In this document: positions 12,031-25,211 of the stretch, in pieces
How the letters are laid out: every line of letters starts with the position of its first letter
How positions within the stretch are numbered: position 1 is the stretch's first letter
Assembly (NCBI GenBank): GCA_007258455.2
Contig: VDFB02321329.1
Span: forward strand, 124,001 to 188,000
From: Sequoia sempervirens
Taxonomy: Eukaryota; Streptophyta; Pinopsida; Cupressales; Cupressaceae
Direction: 5' to 3'
Length of the DNA: 64,000 bases
Position numbers and translations under genes: made by a program
Notes under the pieces: generated by a model
What the model was told of the DNA's origin: nothing
Database searches by the model: none
The model's input: only the letters and a program-made list of their open reading frames with translations

Positions 12031-13213
12031 AGCAATATGCTACTTCCCACGCGAGCATCAGAACCTCGACCAAAGCCTCTTCCCCGGATGGGCATTCGAT
12101 TCTTTGGAAGCTCCCACGGCTAGGTGGAGTGAAAACTCAATGCGAGGTTGTTCCGGGCGTGCGATTCCGATCCCTACGAAACTGAAAGTAGCCACCCTGC
12201 TGAGAAGTAGCATTCTTGTGCTTCGGTTCAGATTGCTACTGCTGACCCCCTCTTGAAGGCCCAAAATGACTCTTAGAAAGCCCTGCTGCCTGTGTCTGAC
12301 CCCCTTGAGAACCAGCTCTAGGAGTGGGCACACTACCAATATGCATTCCTAGATGACCACCCAATGCCATAGCCAAGTTTTCTTCCACCAAGCGAGCCTT
12401 TTTGACAGCAACTTCCATGGTTTTTGGTTCGAAGACTCATACGCCACCACTGATGCGAGCGTTCAAGCCTCGAACAAAATGTTGAACCAACATTCCTTCA
12501 TCATGACTAATCCCTACATACTGTTTCAGTTCATAGAAGCGATGTTCATACTGTTCCACTGACATTGCCATTTGCTTAAGATCGTGGAATTCATCTGCCC
12601 TGTGCTGCCTCCAATGATCTGAGAGGAAGCGAGCCCTGAACCTTTCCAAGAAAAACTCCCAAGTGACCATACTGATATCCATATGCAACTTCTATTCCTC
12701 CAGCTGCCACCAAGTGGACGCGAAACCCCGCAAATGCATAACAGCACATCGAGCCTTGGTATTACTGCCGTAGGGGTGCATTGCGAAGCATCAGCCCAAA
12801 TCAATTAAGCAGGTCTCAACTTCCAACCCTCCTCCAGAGCCATCGAAGGTAGGTGGATGAGCTCTCATCAAATCCCTCATATGGCCTGCTAATAAAGCAT
12901 CTTGGTCAACTGAAGCTCCCCTATGCCTTGGAGACCTTTCTCTTTCTCTCTCAACCGGCTGATCCCCATCAGGTCTAGGACCCAATCTATCAAGAAGCTC
13001 ACCCAAAAGATGCTACAACTGACCATCCAACCCTGGCTGTTCTGGGTTCGGTCCACCACCCGACGGATTGTTCTGAGAATTTTGTTGCTCCTCAGACTCA
13101 GGATCGTGAGAACTTGGCGGTGAAGGACTCGGTTGGTTGGCTCCACGGCCACCACCTCGGCCTCTTCCTCGGCCTCTACCTCTACCTCTACCTCTACCTC
13201 TGCCTCTAGGCAT
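12031..13213 (-). pseudogene. Gag polyprotein, decayed (element A)
   Basis: The start chosen is the Met of MPRGRGRG at 13213, matching the MPPR-type start of element B. A long Arg-Gly run (encoded by a GCCTCT/ACCTCT-like repeat at 13140-13206 on the plus strand) gives a basic N-terminus. HPPTFDGSG near 12860, WEFFLERFRARFL near 12660 and GLNARI near 12450 are retrotransposon gag landmarks. Two TAG stops (near 13014 and 12698), a TGA and a frameshift near 12200 break it. The zinc knuckle at 12020-12065 survives only as remnants: HIARMC is clear, but two stops lie within it and the first Cys is replaced. Confidence 0.9.
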
Positions 13214-13314
13214 ACTTCTGCACAACAAGACAAAGGTACATATGAGCTCAAGAGTAAAAACGCGAAGGTTGCCTAATGGATAATACTACCCAGAGACACC
13301 AGCGTTTGCAACCT

Positions 13315-13328
13315 TGGCTCTGATACCA
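13315..13328 (-). promoter_or_regulatory. Primer binding site, tRNA-iMet type (element A)
   Basis: Minus strand TGGTATCAGAGCCA, three bases from the end of the 5' LTR. This is the complement of the plant initiator methionine tRNA 3' end and is identical in its first 12 bases to the site of element B. Confidence 0.93.
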
Positions 13329-13331
13329 AGT

Positions 13332-16300
13332 TGTAATGCCCACCGTGCAAGCCCCAAAGAACAAACAAATAAAGAACACAATTTTTAAAAATAAAAAATA
13401 AAAACAAATAATCAATATACCAAATATTAAATGATCATATACATACACATATACTTCATTTCATTACAATACAAATAACATAACCGACTATGTTCTTTGG
13501 GGCACACGAGGTCACATCGAAATAAACATTACAAAACATCAACTCATAAGATATCAAAAGGAACTATTAATGACAACATTAGATATATGTATACATAGAT
13601 TCCATCACAAGATAAAACCATGAGAAATCACATAGCCAAATAAAGTTACAAAGTTGATAACTACATTACAACATCTTTCAAATTTTACATCATATCAATA
13701 TAGTTTACATCATGGTTCCCAATCGTGTGGGATGAATACAATATACAAGATTGTCAAAATACATAGAGATCAACTGGAACAAATCTTCAACTGGATGAGA
13801 CTGGGCCAACGAACGTTGATGGGGAACCCAACGGTGTGCGGAGCACGTTCCACCCAACCACCCCCGTGCTAAGAGGTGACAGAGAAGTAACTCTGACCAA
13901 GATAGTCAACTGACAAGAACCGGTGTACAAACATACAAGAAGTACCAAACATAGAGCCACAACACAGTATTCCAAATTACAATGAAACAAAACAATAACA
14001 TCATGTCACAGTACCATAAAAATACAAGATCATACATCTAATATAAATGAGATCATACAAGACCACAAAGTATACTAAAGATGTACTAAAACAATAATCG
14101 TAAATCAATTTAAATCAATTCAAACAACAATCTAAACCAACTCCCATAACCTACTTCCAAAGGAACACAATAAAGTAAACACATGGGCAACTAGGGGAGA
14201 GTGTCATCGCATAGTCCTACATGGGTTGTCCAGTGCTCTTCCTCCCAACTGGAGGCGCCGGTCCCATCTATGGTTGTCCTGTGCCCTTCCTCCCAATTGG
14301 AGGCGCCAGTCCATAGGGTGACTCATGCGGAGCCGTAAACGTCTCATGAAGACGAGGTCACGACCTTGCCGACCATGGCCTTCTCAGCCTTCCATTAGTT
14401 TGCGGAAGCACTAATGAAGATGAGGCATCCATTTTTAAAATCTTATAATGATATTACTACCTAACCCTCCTAAGTTAATTATTAGGTTTTCACTTGATTA
14501 ATAACTCACTCGTGGGTTATCCTGTGCCATTCCCCTTAAGCAGGGCGCCGGCCCCCACGAGGAGCCACTCTCCCTAGAGACCCAACCAAAACCAAAAGAA
14601 ATAGGGGTTGTACCATTCCAATCATAAACATCAAATGCAATAACAAAAATATTACACGAGGCATAACCCATCTCGCAAATTAAATACCATAACAAAATCC
14701 CACAACTCGGTACACCCCATTTGTAATACATAACTTAACAAAAACTCAAGAAGAAAAGGTATAAATTCAACAAAAAATCACAATCCTTTGGAAGACTACA
14801 GTTTCAAAATACTATCACAAGTTAACAAGGTTCCCACATCAGTGAACTAACAATGTCCTAAACCCAACAAGTCTACCAGACTCAACTTCATAAAAAGATA
14901 ACTTATTTAATTCCATAATAAATTCCATTTCCACAATATACACACTAAAAACAAGAATCAATGCTGACATATATTCATTAATTGCCTTTTTACTAGATTA
15001 TCCTATCAAAGTTCATAATTTAACAAATTAATAAAAATTCCTTTCTATTCTCATATTTTCACTATAATAAAATTTTGTTATATTCATAACTGAAAATGAA
15101 ACAATCTGTTTACAAACAAAATTAATTAAATAAATTTAACAAAGAAATGGTGGCATACAAAATATAATTAAATAAGTTAATAAATATATGAATATATATA
15201 AATGCATATACGTATATTATAAACAAAACATGAATTTTTCGTTTTAAAAGATAAAGCGCATATTTCAAGTTCCATTTTTTTTTAAATGGGAAAGCGAACC
15301 ATCCAAAAGCCACGGGTTATACCCGGCCGCGGACAGTCTACGGATTGTCACAGCAGTCCGAAGGATTGCTGTGGTAGTCCGTAGCCTGTCGCACCAACAC
15401 AACGGCCAGCTGGGTGGTGGGTACGGCCGAGGCCGAACCATCACCCAGTTAGGATTTTTTTTATAAATAATATCAAAACAAAAGACAGTAAGGCCGACAG
15501 AAGTACGACGAATTTCAAACTTTAAAAATAGATTTTCATTCAATATTTATATGGATACATATATATGTGTATATATATATATCATATATATATATACATA
15601 TATATATATACTATATTTAAAATATTTCAAAAAATAGAGAATAATAATCAATTTTACCAGTTACTGTACATATATACATTTATACACAGAGTGTATTTGT
15701 AAAATATATATATAAAGACAACCCCGAATTCACAGTAAGGGAATTATTCCTTAATCGATTTAAAACAAAACTACAGTAGTACTGTTTAATTCCAGAATCC
15801 CAGCCCAATTTTTCATTAAAATAAACAACAATTCAGAACCCCAGAAATTTCAATTTAATAAACAACAGTCCCAAAACAATTAAAAAAAACCCCAGAAGAT
15901 TTTCTTTCCACAAACATTTAATATCAAACCCTAGAAGTAAATTGCATACATAGAGAACCAATTTTTATTTCATTTGATGCTACAAGTAAATAATTTAAAA
16001 ATGAGAAAGAACCTGGCGTCTTGTGCCTGTAGAGGATTTGTGAAAGCTTTATCCCTTTTGCAGAGCTAATCCCTCGCTGCCGATTGCTTCCAGCAACAAA
16101 TCCAAGTCCTCCCTTAGACTGAACCTTCCTCTTCTTTAATTTCTCTAGAAAACAGAAAAGAATGCAATGACAGAACAAATGGGTGAATGCAAAATTTCTC
16201 CAGAATCCCCACAATAGAATCCTTCCTCAACAAAGAATAACCCCTAAATAAAATCAATCACCCAGAAAACCTTTTCAATTTCCTCTTCCCGGAAATACCA

Positions 16301-17278
16301 AAAGTCGCATCTCAAGAAATAAATCAAAAATAATTATTAATCCTTTAATTCCTTTTTGTTGCCTTTTTCATGCATTTGCATTTCATTTCCTTTTATCATG
16401 CATTTGATTAAAATTTAAATATATTCAAATCCACAAAAGAGAACTTTTATTTGTTTATTTATTTATCATCTCCACAAACACTTATTAAATAATCACATGC
16501 ACATTAAAATAATTAAAATCAACCATTTGCAAAATTTCTCAAAATAAATTTAATATTTTCACAACTACTATTAACATTTATTTATTTATTTATTATTTTA
16601 TGCTTAATTTTATTAATTGCTTAATTATTTAATTATTTCATTGTTTAATTTATTTAAATCACAACATAAAACCATACACCACATTAGATACATAATAAAA
16701 TCACAGTTAACGAAACAACAAAATAGCTATGACCAAGACGCACAAAACCAAGAAATTACAAGACAGTTGACACCTTGGAACGAAGCTACTTCCATGTCAC
16801 CTTTATTCAACTTCCTGCCATTGGGTTATTTCAATGCTTGCCCAGACCTATTGAAATAGGTGGAATCGAGTCTTATTCCTGCAAAGCCTGCATCCAACAA
16901 GGTGATACACAACATATATACATATAATCAATTACAAAGCATCGTGAGAAGGATTTGCAGTGTAGCAGGCCGCTCGTGAACAAGTGATGCTACCTGTCCC
17001 CTCACCAAATCATATCATCATCTATTGCATTATAAAATTACATTAATTTGCATCAACATCATCAATTACTATTCTCTAGTCTACTGCATTCCAAATAACT
17101 CCATCAAAACAATCATAATAAAAATATCATTATAATATCCATGACATCATAAAAGCAATATAATCAGTAACAGTCTAAACTACTACAACATAATATCAAC
17201 AGTATCATCAAAACCACAATGTGCCAAACAAAACCATAGAGAATGTTAAGAACAAGCAGTAACATGAGGGGTATTACA
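13332..17278 (-). repeat. 5' LTR of element A, complete, 3.9 kb
   Basis: Bounded on the plus strand by TGTAATGCC at 13332 and GGGGTATTACA ending at 17278, that is TG...CA ends with short inverted termini. It contains: a block at 13795-13880 with a conserved ACCCAACGGTGTGCGGAGC motif, a conserved block GGGCGCCGGCCCCCACGAGG near 14543, a GC-rich inverted-repeat island at 15310-15450 flanked by TA-rich stretches, and stem-loop cassettes at 16780-17010. The small reading frames inside it are not conserved in a coding way and I do not call genes. Confidence 0.93.
14224..14312 (-). repeat. Two-copy tandem motif in LTR, about 47-bp unit
   Basis: Two imperfect copies share TTGTCC, GTGC, CTTCCTCCCAA and TTGGAGGCGCC/CTGGAGGCGCC. 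The 3' LTR keeps one copy only, but the solo LTR at 57735-57840 has two, so two copies are probably ancestral and the 3' LTR lost one by slippage or unequal exchange. Confidence 0.8.
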
Positions 17279-18420
17279 TTATATACATCCTCAGGGGACT
17301 AGTCTCACCTTAGAGTGACACCCCTTCCTGACCCCAACTTGGCAGAATGGAAGACCAAGGTAAGGTGGGTTGTGTGTTGTTCTTGGATGTAGGGATACCC
17401 TCGACTCAATAAAAAATCATAATGTGATTTTTGTTTACATGTTATATACGTCCTCAGGGACTAGTCTCACCCTAGCATGACATCCCTTCTCGACCCCAAC
17501 TTGGAAGATTGTAAGATCAAGTTTAGGCAGTTTGCGTGTTGTGCTTGGTCGTAGGGATACCCCTGAATCAATAAAAATAGAATAAATAGTTGATAGTTTT
17601 TTATTGGTTTTGAAAGAGGTTTAGATTGAAATATTTTGATTAATTGGAGGCCAATTTACAAAAAAGTCATAATGTAATTTTAATGTACATGTTTGATACA
17701 TCCTGAGTAGAGTAGTCTTGCCCTAGCTTGACACCACTCTCCGACCAAGGTAAGGTTGGTTGTGTATTGTGTTTGGACGTAGGGATATCCCTGAGTCAAT
17801 AAAAAAAAAAAAGTTGATACCTTTTTATCATCTTTGAAAGGGTTTAGATTGATTTTTTTTTATTATTTGGAGACTAATTTACAAAAAAATCATAATGTGA
17901 TTTTAGTATGCATGTTATGTACATCCTCATGGGACTAGGCTTTCCCTAACATGACACCCTTCCAGACCCCAACTTGACAGAATGTAAGACCAAGGTAAGG
18001 CAGGTTGTGTGTTGTGCTTGAAAGAAAGGATACCCCTAATCAATAAAATAAATAAATTGTTATACCTTTTTATCATTTTTGAAAAGGTTTAAATTGAAAT
18101 AATTTGATTAATTGGAGACCAATTTACAAAAAATTCATAATGTGATTTTAGTATACATGTTATATACATCCTCAAGGGACTAGTCTCGCCCTAGTGTGAC
18201 ACACCTTCCCAGCTCTAACTTGGTATGTTGTAAGACCAAGGTAAAATGGTTTGGGTGTTGTGCTTGGTCGTAGGGATACCCCTGAATCAATAGAAAATGA
18301 ATAAATCGTTGATATTTTTTTATCGTTTTTGAAAGAGATTTAGATTGAAATATTTTGATTAATTGGAAATCAATTTACAAAAAAATCATAATGTGATTTT
18401 AGTATACCTGTTACATATAT
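17279..18420 (+). repeat. Satellite array, forward orientation, irregular part
   Basis: Five monomers, several shortened or hybrid: the first has an internal deletion (only about 160 bp to the next), and the third has a G-type start fused to a B-type body. This edge lacks the regular higher-order order seen further right. Array begins exactly at the LTR end of element A. Confidence 0.93.
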
Positions 18421-18551
18421 CTGTTAGAAGATTTGTCATTGATGTCAAAATGTAGCTTAATCAGACTATTGAAGTTGAGTAATGTATTATTAAGATTAAT
18501 GAAATAAAATAATTATGGAGCAAGCTCTAATAAATCTGATTGAAAATAATT
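18421..18551. repeat. Short LTR-like scrap inside the array
   Basis: About 130 bp unrelated to the satellite. It starts TGTTAGAAGATTTGTCATTG, which resembles the start of Copia-type LTRs in plants, and lies between array sequence GTTACATATAT and TTAGATACATCC. No matching end or target duplication was found, so it may be a deletion remnant. Confidence 0.5.
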
Positions 18552-21235
18552 GCTTAGATACATCCTTAGGGGTCTAGTCTCGCCCTAGTTTGACACCACT
18601 TTCCGACCCCAACTTAGCAGAATGTAAGACCAAGGTAAGGCAGGTTGTGTGTTGTGCTTGGACGTAGGGATACCCCAGAGTCAATAAAATAAATAAATTG
18701 TTATACCTTTTTGTTATTTTTGAAATGGTTTAGATTGAAATATTTTGATTAATTAGAGACTAATTTACTAAAAATTCATAATGTGATTTTAGTATACATG
18801 TTATATACATCCTCAGGGGACTAGTCTCACCCTGGCATGACACCCCTCTTGACCCCAACTTGGAAAATTGTAAGACCAAGGTAAGATGGTTTGTGTGTTG
18901 TGCTTGGTCATAGGGATACCCCTGAATCAATAAAAAAAGGTTTAGATTGGAATATTTTGATTAACCGAAGGCTAATTTACAAAAAAAATCAAAATGTGAT
19001 TTTAGTGTACCTGTTACATACATCCTAGGGTGACAAGTTTCGCCCTACAATGACACCCCTTCTCGACCCCAACTTTGTAGATTGTAGGACTAAGGCAAGG
19101 TGGTTTGCATGTTGTGCTTGGTCGTAGAGATACCCTTCAATCAATAAAAATAGAATAAATAGTTGATACATTTTTATCATTTTTGAAAGAGGTTTCGATT
19201 GAAATATTTTGATTAATTGGAAGCCAAATTATAAAAAATGTAATGTAATTTTAATGTACCTATTAGATACATGTTACATACATCCTCAGATGACTAGTTT
19301 CACCCTGGTGTGCCACACCTTTCTCGACCCCACTTGGCAGAATGTAAGACTAAGGTAAAGCAGGTTGTGTGTTGTGTTTAGTCTTAGATATACGTTAATT
19401 AATTAAAAAAAAAAAAATAGTTCATACATTTTTATCGTTTTTGAAATGGGTTTAAATCAAAATATTTTGATTAATTGGAGATCAATTTACAAAGAAATTA
19501 TAGTGTGATTTTAGTGTACCTGTTAGATACATCCTTAGTAGACTAGTCTTGCCCTAGCTTGACACCACTTTTTGAGCTCAACTTGGCAGAATGTAAGACC
19601 AATGTAAGGCAAGTTGTGTGTTATGCTTGGTTGTCGAGGTATTTTGAGTCAATAAAAAAGAAAGAGTTAATACATTTTTATCATTTTTTGAATGGGTTTA
19701 GATTGAAATATGTTTTGATTAATTAAAAAACTCAGAAAAATTTATAATGTGATTTTAGTGTACTGGTCGTGTACATTCTTAAGGGACTAGTCTCACACTA
19801 GCGTGACACCCTTTCCCAACCCCAACTTGGCAGAATGTAAGACCAAGGTAAGGTGGGTTGTGTGTTGCACTTGGCCATGGAGATATCCTAAAGTCAATAA
19901 AACAAGAAATAGTTGATACATTTTTATCGTTTTTAAAAGGGGTTTAGATTGAAATATTTTGACAAATTGCAAATCAATTTACAAAAAAATTATAATTTGA
20001 TTTTAGTGTGCTTGTTATATATTTAGGGGACGTGTCTCGTCCTAGCGTGACACTCCTTCTTGACACCAACTTGGCAGAATGTAAGACTAAGGTAAGGTGA
20101 GTTGTGTGTTGTGCTTGGACGTAGAGATATATCTTTGAGTCAATAAAATAAATAAATAGTTGATACCTTTTTATCATTTTTGAAAGGGTTTATATTGAAA
20201 TATTTTGATTAATTGGAAACCAATTTACTAAAAAAATCGTAATGTGATTTTAATACACATGTTATATACATCCTTAGGGGACTAGTCTCGCCCTAGCATG
20301 ACACCCCTTCTCGACCCCAACTTGGCAGAATGTAAGACCAAGGTAAGGCGGGTTGTGTGTTGTGCTTGGACGTAGGGATACTCTTGAGTTAATAAAAAGA
20401 AAAATTGTTATACTTTTTTATCATTTTTGAAAGGGTTTAGATTGAAATATTTTGATTAATTGGGGACCAATTTACAAAAAATTAATAATGTGATTTTAGT
20501 ATATATCTTATATACATCCTCAAAGGACTAGTCTTGCCCGAGCATGACAACCCTTCGCGACCCCAACTTGGAAAATTTTAAGACAAAGGTAAGGCAGTTT
20601 GCCTGTTGTGCTTGGTCGTAGGGATACCCCTGAATAAAAAAAAAATGAATAAATAGTTGATACTTTTTTATCATTTTTGAAAGTGGTTTAGATTGAAATA
20701 TTTTGATTAATTGGAGCCCAATTTACAAAAAATCATAATGTAATTTTAATGTACATGTTGCATACATCCTCATATGAATAGTTTTCCCCTTGGTGTGGCA
20801 CCCCTGCCCGACCTCAACTTGGTAGAATGTATAACTAAAAAAAAATGGGTTGTGTTGTGTGTTGTGTTTAATCATAGAGATACATTAATTAATAAAAAAC
20901 AAAAAAAGAGTTCGTACATTTTTATCATTTTTGAAATGGATTTAAATCAAAATATTTTGATTAATTGGAGGTGAATTTACAAAAAAATTATAATGTGATT
21001 TCAGTGTACCTGTTAGATACATTCTTAGTAGACTAGTCTTGTCCTAACTTGACACCAGTTTCTGACCCCAACTTGGCAGAATGTAAGACCAAAGTAAGGC
21101 AGGTTGCATGTTATTGTTGGTCATCGAGATATTTTGAGTCAATAAAAAAAAAAAAATTAATAGTTTTTATCATTTTATAAATGTGTTTAGATTGAAATAT
21201 GTTTTAACTAATTGGAAGCCAGAAAAAAATCATGA
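18552..21235 (+). repeat. Satellite array, forward orientation
   Basis: Eleven monomers. From 19283 to 21235 the higher-order order F-G-A-B-C-D-F-G is clear. The part 18558-19034 (a C-type monomer, a shortened D-type monomer with a deletion beside GATTAACCG, then a monomer starting TCCTAGGGTGACAAGTTTC) has the same structure as 40500-40975. It ends abruptly in a G-type monomer at the insertion block. Confidence 0.95.
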
Positions 21236-23356
21236 ATATATACAAAATACTGCACTGTTTTTTTTTTTTTAAAAGGAAACATTGCAAAAAATGAATATGT
21301 ACATACATTACATGAAAAGCAACTATACATTTACAAAGTCATCTACGTCCTCTAGGGTACATAGAACGGTCATTACGCAACATAAAATTTTATCAAATCA
21401 GAATGAATAAAAGCCAAGAGTACATAATGATGATATACAACCATTAAAGATCAAAAGAGAGGAATACGATACCTCACTTTATTCCAATTCAATTCATAGT
21501 TCCAATAATACAATTGTGGAGCATATTTTTACAGATACAACACATCATAATTACATAATACATTACATAAAGCTTCCCTTATATCATCGAGAAGAATACA
21601 TTAAGTACAAGGATAATTACATAAATGAGGTTTAAGGTACAAAAAGAAGAACAGTCTTCATCCAAGTGAAGCTCTGGAGACTCTACATCTGCTTCCACAA
21701 CACGAACATAAACTAGGAACCCAATGGTGCGCATAGCACATTCCACTAGACCACGTGGACCCTAAGGTCCACCCCTCGTGCTAGGAGATGACAAGAAAGG
21801 ACCCACGACCAAGATAGACAAGCAGATCGATCACAAGACCAAATTGCAAGGTCAACCAAAACATAACATACAACAATCTCAACAACCACTTACAATATGA
21901 CTACTTCCAAAGGCAACAAAGGAAAGGCAAGGGATACTATGTGAAAGGGTCATTGCACGATCCTAATATAAAACTTTACACAATCGGGGGTGTACCAAAC
22001 ATAAAAATCACAAACGAATGCGTGTGCGAAGCATGAACCATCTCGCTCATAGTCATAACTAAGGCAAAACAAATCATAGAACAGAGTACACCTATGAGGA
22101 CTTAAATAGGAATACGATCAATGGGAACACAAAGGTTTAATCGTGGGAAAATTCAACACAAAACAGGTTTCCCATCACCTCTGGAATCCTGCAACCTATT
22201 ACCAATAACTTATCAAAAAGGAAAAAGACTTAAGCATTTACGAGTTCCCAACTTATCCAGAACATGTCTATACACAAAGATTACCTCAAAAGCGAAATAG
22301 AGCAAGAGGAAAATATGATTAACATGGAACCACTAATATGCATTAGAAATTGATTCCAACAAGCACTGAGAATATAAACAAAATAACTATCTAAATATGT
22401 TCAAAGACGACTTTAGATATCCATTCATTTGAATGTGAACATAATCCAATCTTATTAAAGACAACGTAATGAATAATTAAATAATTCACTATAATTAAAA
22501 GCATTTGGAACCATAATATCTATTAAATAGATAAGCACTATGAAACCTATAGTATGCAAAACCTCAGATTTCTTTTAATTTAAAATTCCTACCCTGTACT
22601 TTTGTTTACTTCAAATTAATTAAGATTTAAAATATAACCTATAATAAATTTAATTCAAATGTAACATGTTTATTTACTTCAATTAAATTTAATCAAAATA
22701 TAACATACATACAAATCATAAATCTATTAGTAAATGAATCTGTAAACATATTTAACTTTAAATAACTTGTATATAAATCTAATTTGAAGGCACTTTGTGA
22801 ATAGATCTAATCTAAATGTGTTAGGAATAAATCTGCTTGAAATATACCTGAAAATAATTCAATTATTAAATGTACCTGAATAGTAAACATTACTTCAAAT
22901 TAATTAAAATTTAAAATATAACCTATAATAAATTTAATAAAAAATATAACATAAATCACAAATTTAATGTTAGAGGAATTGTAAATAAATTTAATTTTAA
23001 GTGGTCTTGTAATTAAAACTAATTTAAATGTACTTTGAAATAAATCTAATCCTTTCTATTTTAAATGCTTTTGAGAAAACAAAACCGATTTAAATGCGTC
23101 CACAAATAAATCTAACCTTAAACATAATTGAAAATAAATCTAATTTTAATGTACCTGGATTTGAGTAAATAATACTTTATTTTATTTTATAATTCTTTTC
23201 AAGAAAACAATTCACTTAGTTATCTACTCAATCCCCTTACCTGAATAATTATATTATCCAATACTTTTATTTAATTCTACCAATTTCAAAGACACCTTAA
23301 ATAATCACTTTACACTTTATTTGCACATCATTATAAATTTATTTAAAGTAATTAAA
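21236..23356 (-). other. Downstream (R/U5-like) part of family C LTR, no gene
   Basis: The first 700 bp carry the conserved LTR blocks; the remainder, 22350-23356, is AT-rich with many short near-repeats of AAATTTAATC-like words. No coding signal was seen. Confidence 0.6.
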
Positions 23357-23511
23357 GAATCATTTTATATAAAATACAAACCATTTGCTGATAAAGATCA
23401 CTTTAAAATGAACTCATAAATAAAACCTATCTATTCCATTTACATTACCATTATTCTTTTAAATCTAGATTTCTATATTACACCTTTTTAATCATATTAC
23501 TTACCATGAAC

Positions 23512-23564
<53 letters not shown>

Positions 23565-23719
23565 GAATCATTTTATATAAAATACAAACCATTCGCTGAT
23601 AAAGATCACTTTAAAATGAACTCATAAATAAAACCTATCTATTCCATTTACATTACCATTATTCTTTTAAATCTAGATTTCTATATTACACCTTTTTAAT
23701 CATATTACTTACCATGAAC

Positions 23720-23770
<51 letters not shown>

Positions 23771-23923
23771 GAATCATTTTATATAAAATACAAACCATTC
23801 GCTGATAAAGATCACTTTAAAATGAACTCATAAATAAAACCTATCTATTCCATTTACATTACCATTATTCTTTTAAATCTAGATTTCTATATTACACCTT
23901 TTTAATCATATTACTTACCATGA

Positions 23924-23963
<40 letters not shown>

Positions 23964-24116
23964 TGAATCATTTTATATAAAATACAAACCATTCGCTGAT
24001 AAAGATCACTTTAAAATGAACTCATAAATAAAACCTATCTATTCCATTTACATTACCATTATTCTTTTAAATCTAGATTTCTATATTACACCTTTTTAAT
24101 CATATTACTTACCATG

Positions 24117-24188
<72 letters not shown>
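23357..24188. repeat. Four-copy minisatellite with embedded (TA)n(TG)n
   Basis: Units start at 23357, 23565, 23771 and 23965, each opening GAATCATTTTATATAAAATA and ending in a TA run followed by a TG run. The roughly 160-bp cores are nearly identical, while the TA and TG tracts differ in length (the fourth has a long TA run at about 24119-24157). Recent duplication or slippage is implied. Confidence 0.95.
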
Positions 24189-25211
24189 GAAATTTCCCTT
24201 TTATTATTAATATAAACTTATTAATGGTGCAATATAATTTATTAAGATGATTATTTACTATATCAATAAAATCATATTAAAATAAGGATATTGATATTAT
24301 TGTTAAAATAACATTAACGTCAATGATATATATATAAATGAATAATATTTCCTAACATTAAAATTTAAATAACAATATTGGCATTAATAATGGAAACTCC
24401 ATTATCTTTTCCAACGGTGACAATATTTTAACAATATAATTTTAATTTTTTTATCCCTCCCAACGATACTTGATAATGTTGATTTCCCTATTATTTTCTA
24501 TGCCCATAACTTCCAACCACACATACAAGGAGGAAATTAAGGCAAGAATGTAGGTATGATATTAGCTATCCTACATTAATGGTTGGATAATAGAAACGCT
24601 TCCCATTTATTTTAGGACATTAAACTCTTCAATGGACAAAGAACAACCATGATATAATTATTATTATTTTGGTATCAAATTACAACTCAATAAACTTTGT
24701 ATTAGATGTGATCAACCGAATCAATGATGAGATAAGAATAAACTCTGTAATCAACAACAACGCCTCTTAATATTTAATTGCAAAGTGTGGTTATTGTGTA
24801 AATATCTGCTATAAATTTTAAGTTGTAGAGTATAGATAAATAATAGTAAACAATAGCATCCATTTTATTTTATTTTAATTTTCTTGAGCGGAGCAATCTC
24901 TCCTACTATTCATGGGTGAGGAATTAAATTGATGTGACTTGGGTGTTTTACGGCATTGAGAGACCCCCCCAACCACTACTTTTACACACTTATTGTAAGC
25001 TTATTTTGGTCTTTGCTTGGTTCGTGAGTCCCCAGATTGCAAATGGTATTAGGGACATTATTTAAACTTTATACACCCTCCAAAACACCGCAGCAGTGAT
25101 AGGTTGCCGATGGTTTAAGGGAGATTATATCAATTTATACACCCTCCAAAGTCTAACTTCTACAGCTGCGGTAGGATGCCAATGTTCAGGTAGGATTAGA
25201 TGGGAATGTGA
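24189..25211. other. AT-rich spacer, no gene recognised
   Basis: Low-complexity AT-rich DNA to about 24880, then more balanced sequence. A short repeated phrase TATACACCCTCCAAA occurs at about 25072 and 25137. The stretch just before 25212 contains CQCSGRI in a different frame from the PPR fragment, which may be its frameshifted upstream part. Confidence 0.5.

Larger units (their letters stand above)
5245..17278 (-). mobile_element. Defective Ty3/gypsy chromovirus-type retrotransposon (element A)
   Basis: A complete layout is readable on the minus strand: 5' LTR (13332-17278), initiator-Met primer binding site, gag with a basic Arg-Gly N-terminus, zinc-knuckle remnant, protease, reverse transcriptase, RNase H, integrase with a C-terminal chromodomain-like region, polypurine tract and a 3' LTR truncated by the gap. 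LTRs of about 3.9 kb, the gag style and the chromodomain fit the Tekay/Del lineage of plant chromoviruses. The coding part holds more than a dozen stops and at least two frameshifts, so it is non-autonomous. The two LTRs are very similar by eye, so insertion is not ancient. The right flank enters a satellite monomer at TTATATACATCC; the left target duplication is lost in the gap. Confidence 0.92.

Noticed and set aside
17279..21235. CRISPR-like regular repeats
   Set aside because: The repeats are 245-bp tandem monomers without spacers in a plant genome; this is satellite DNA.
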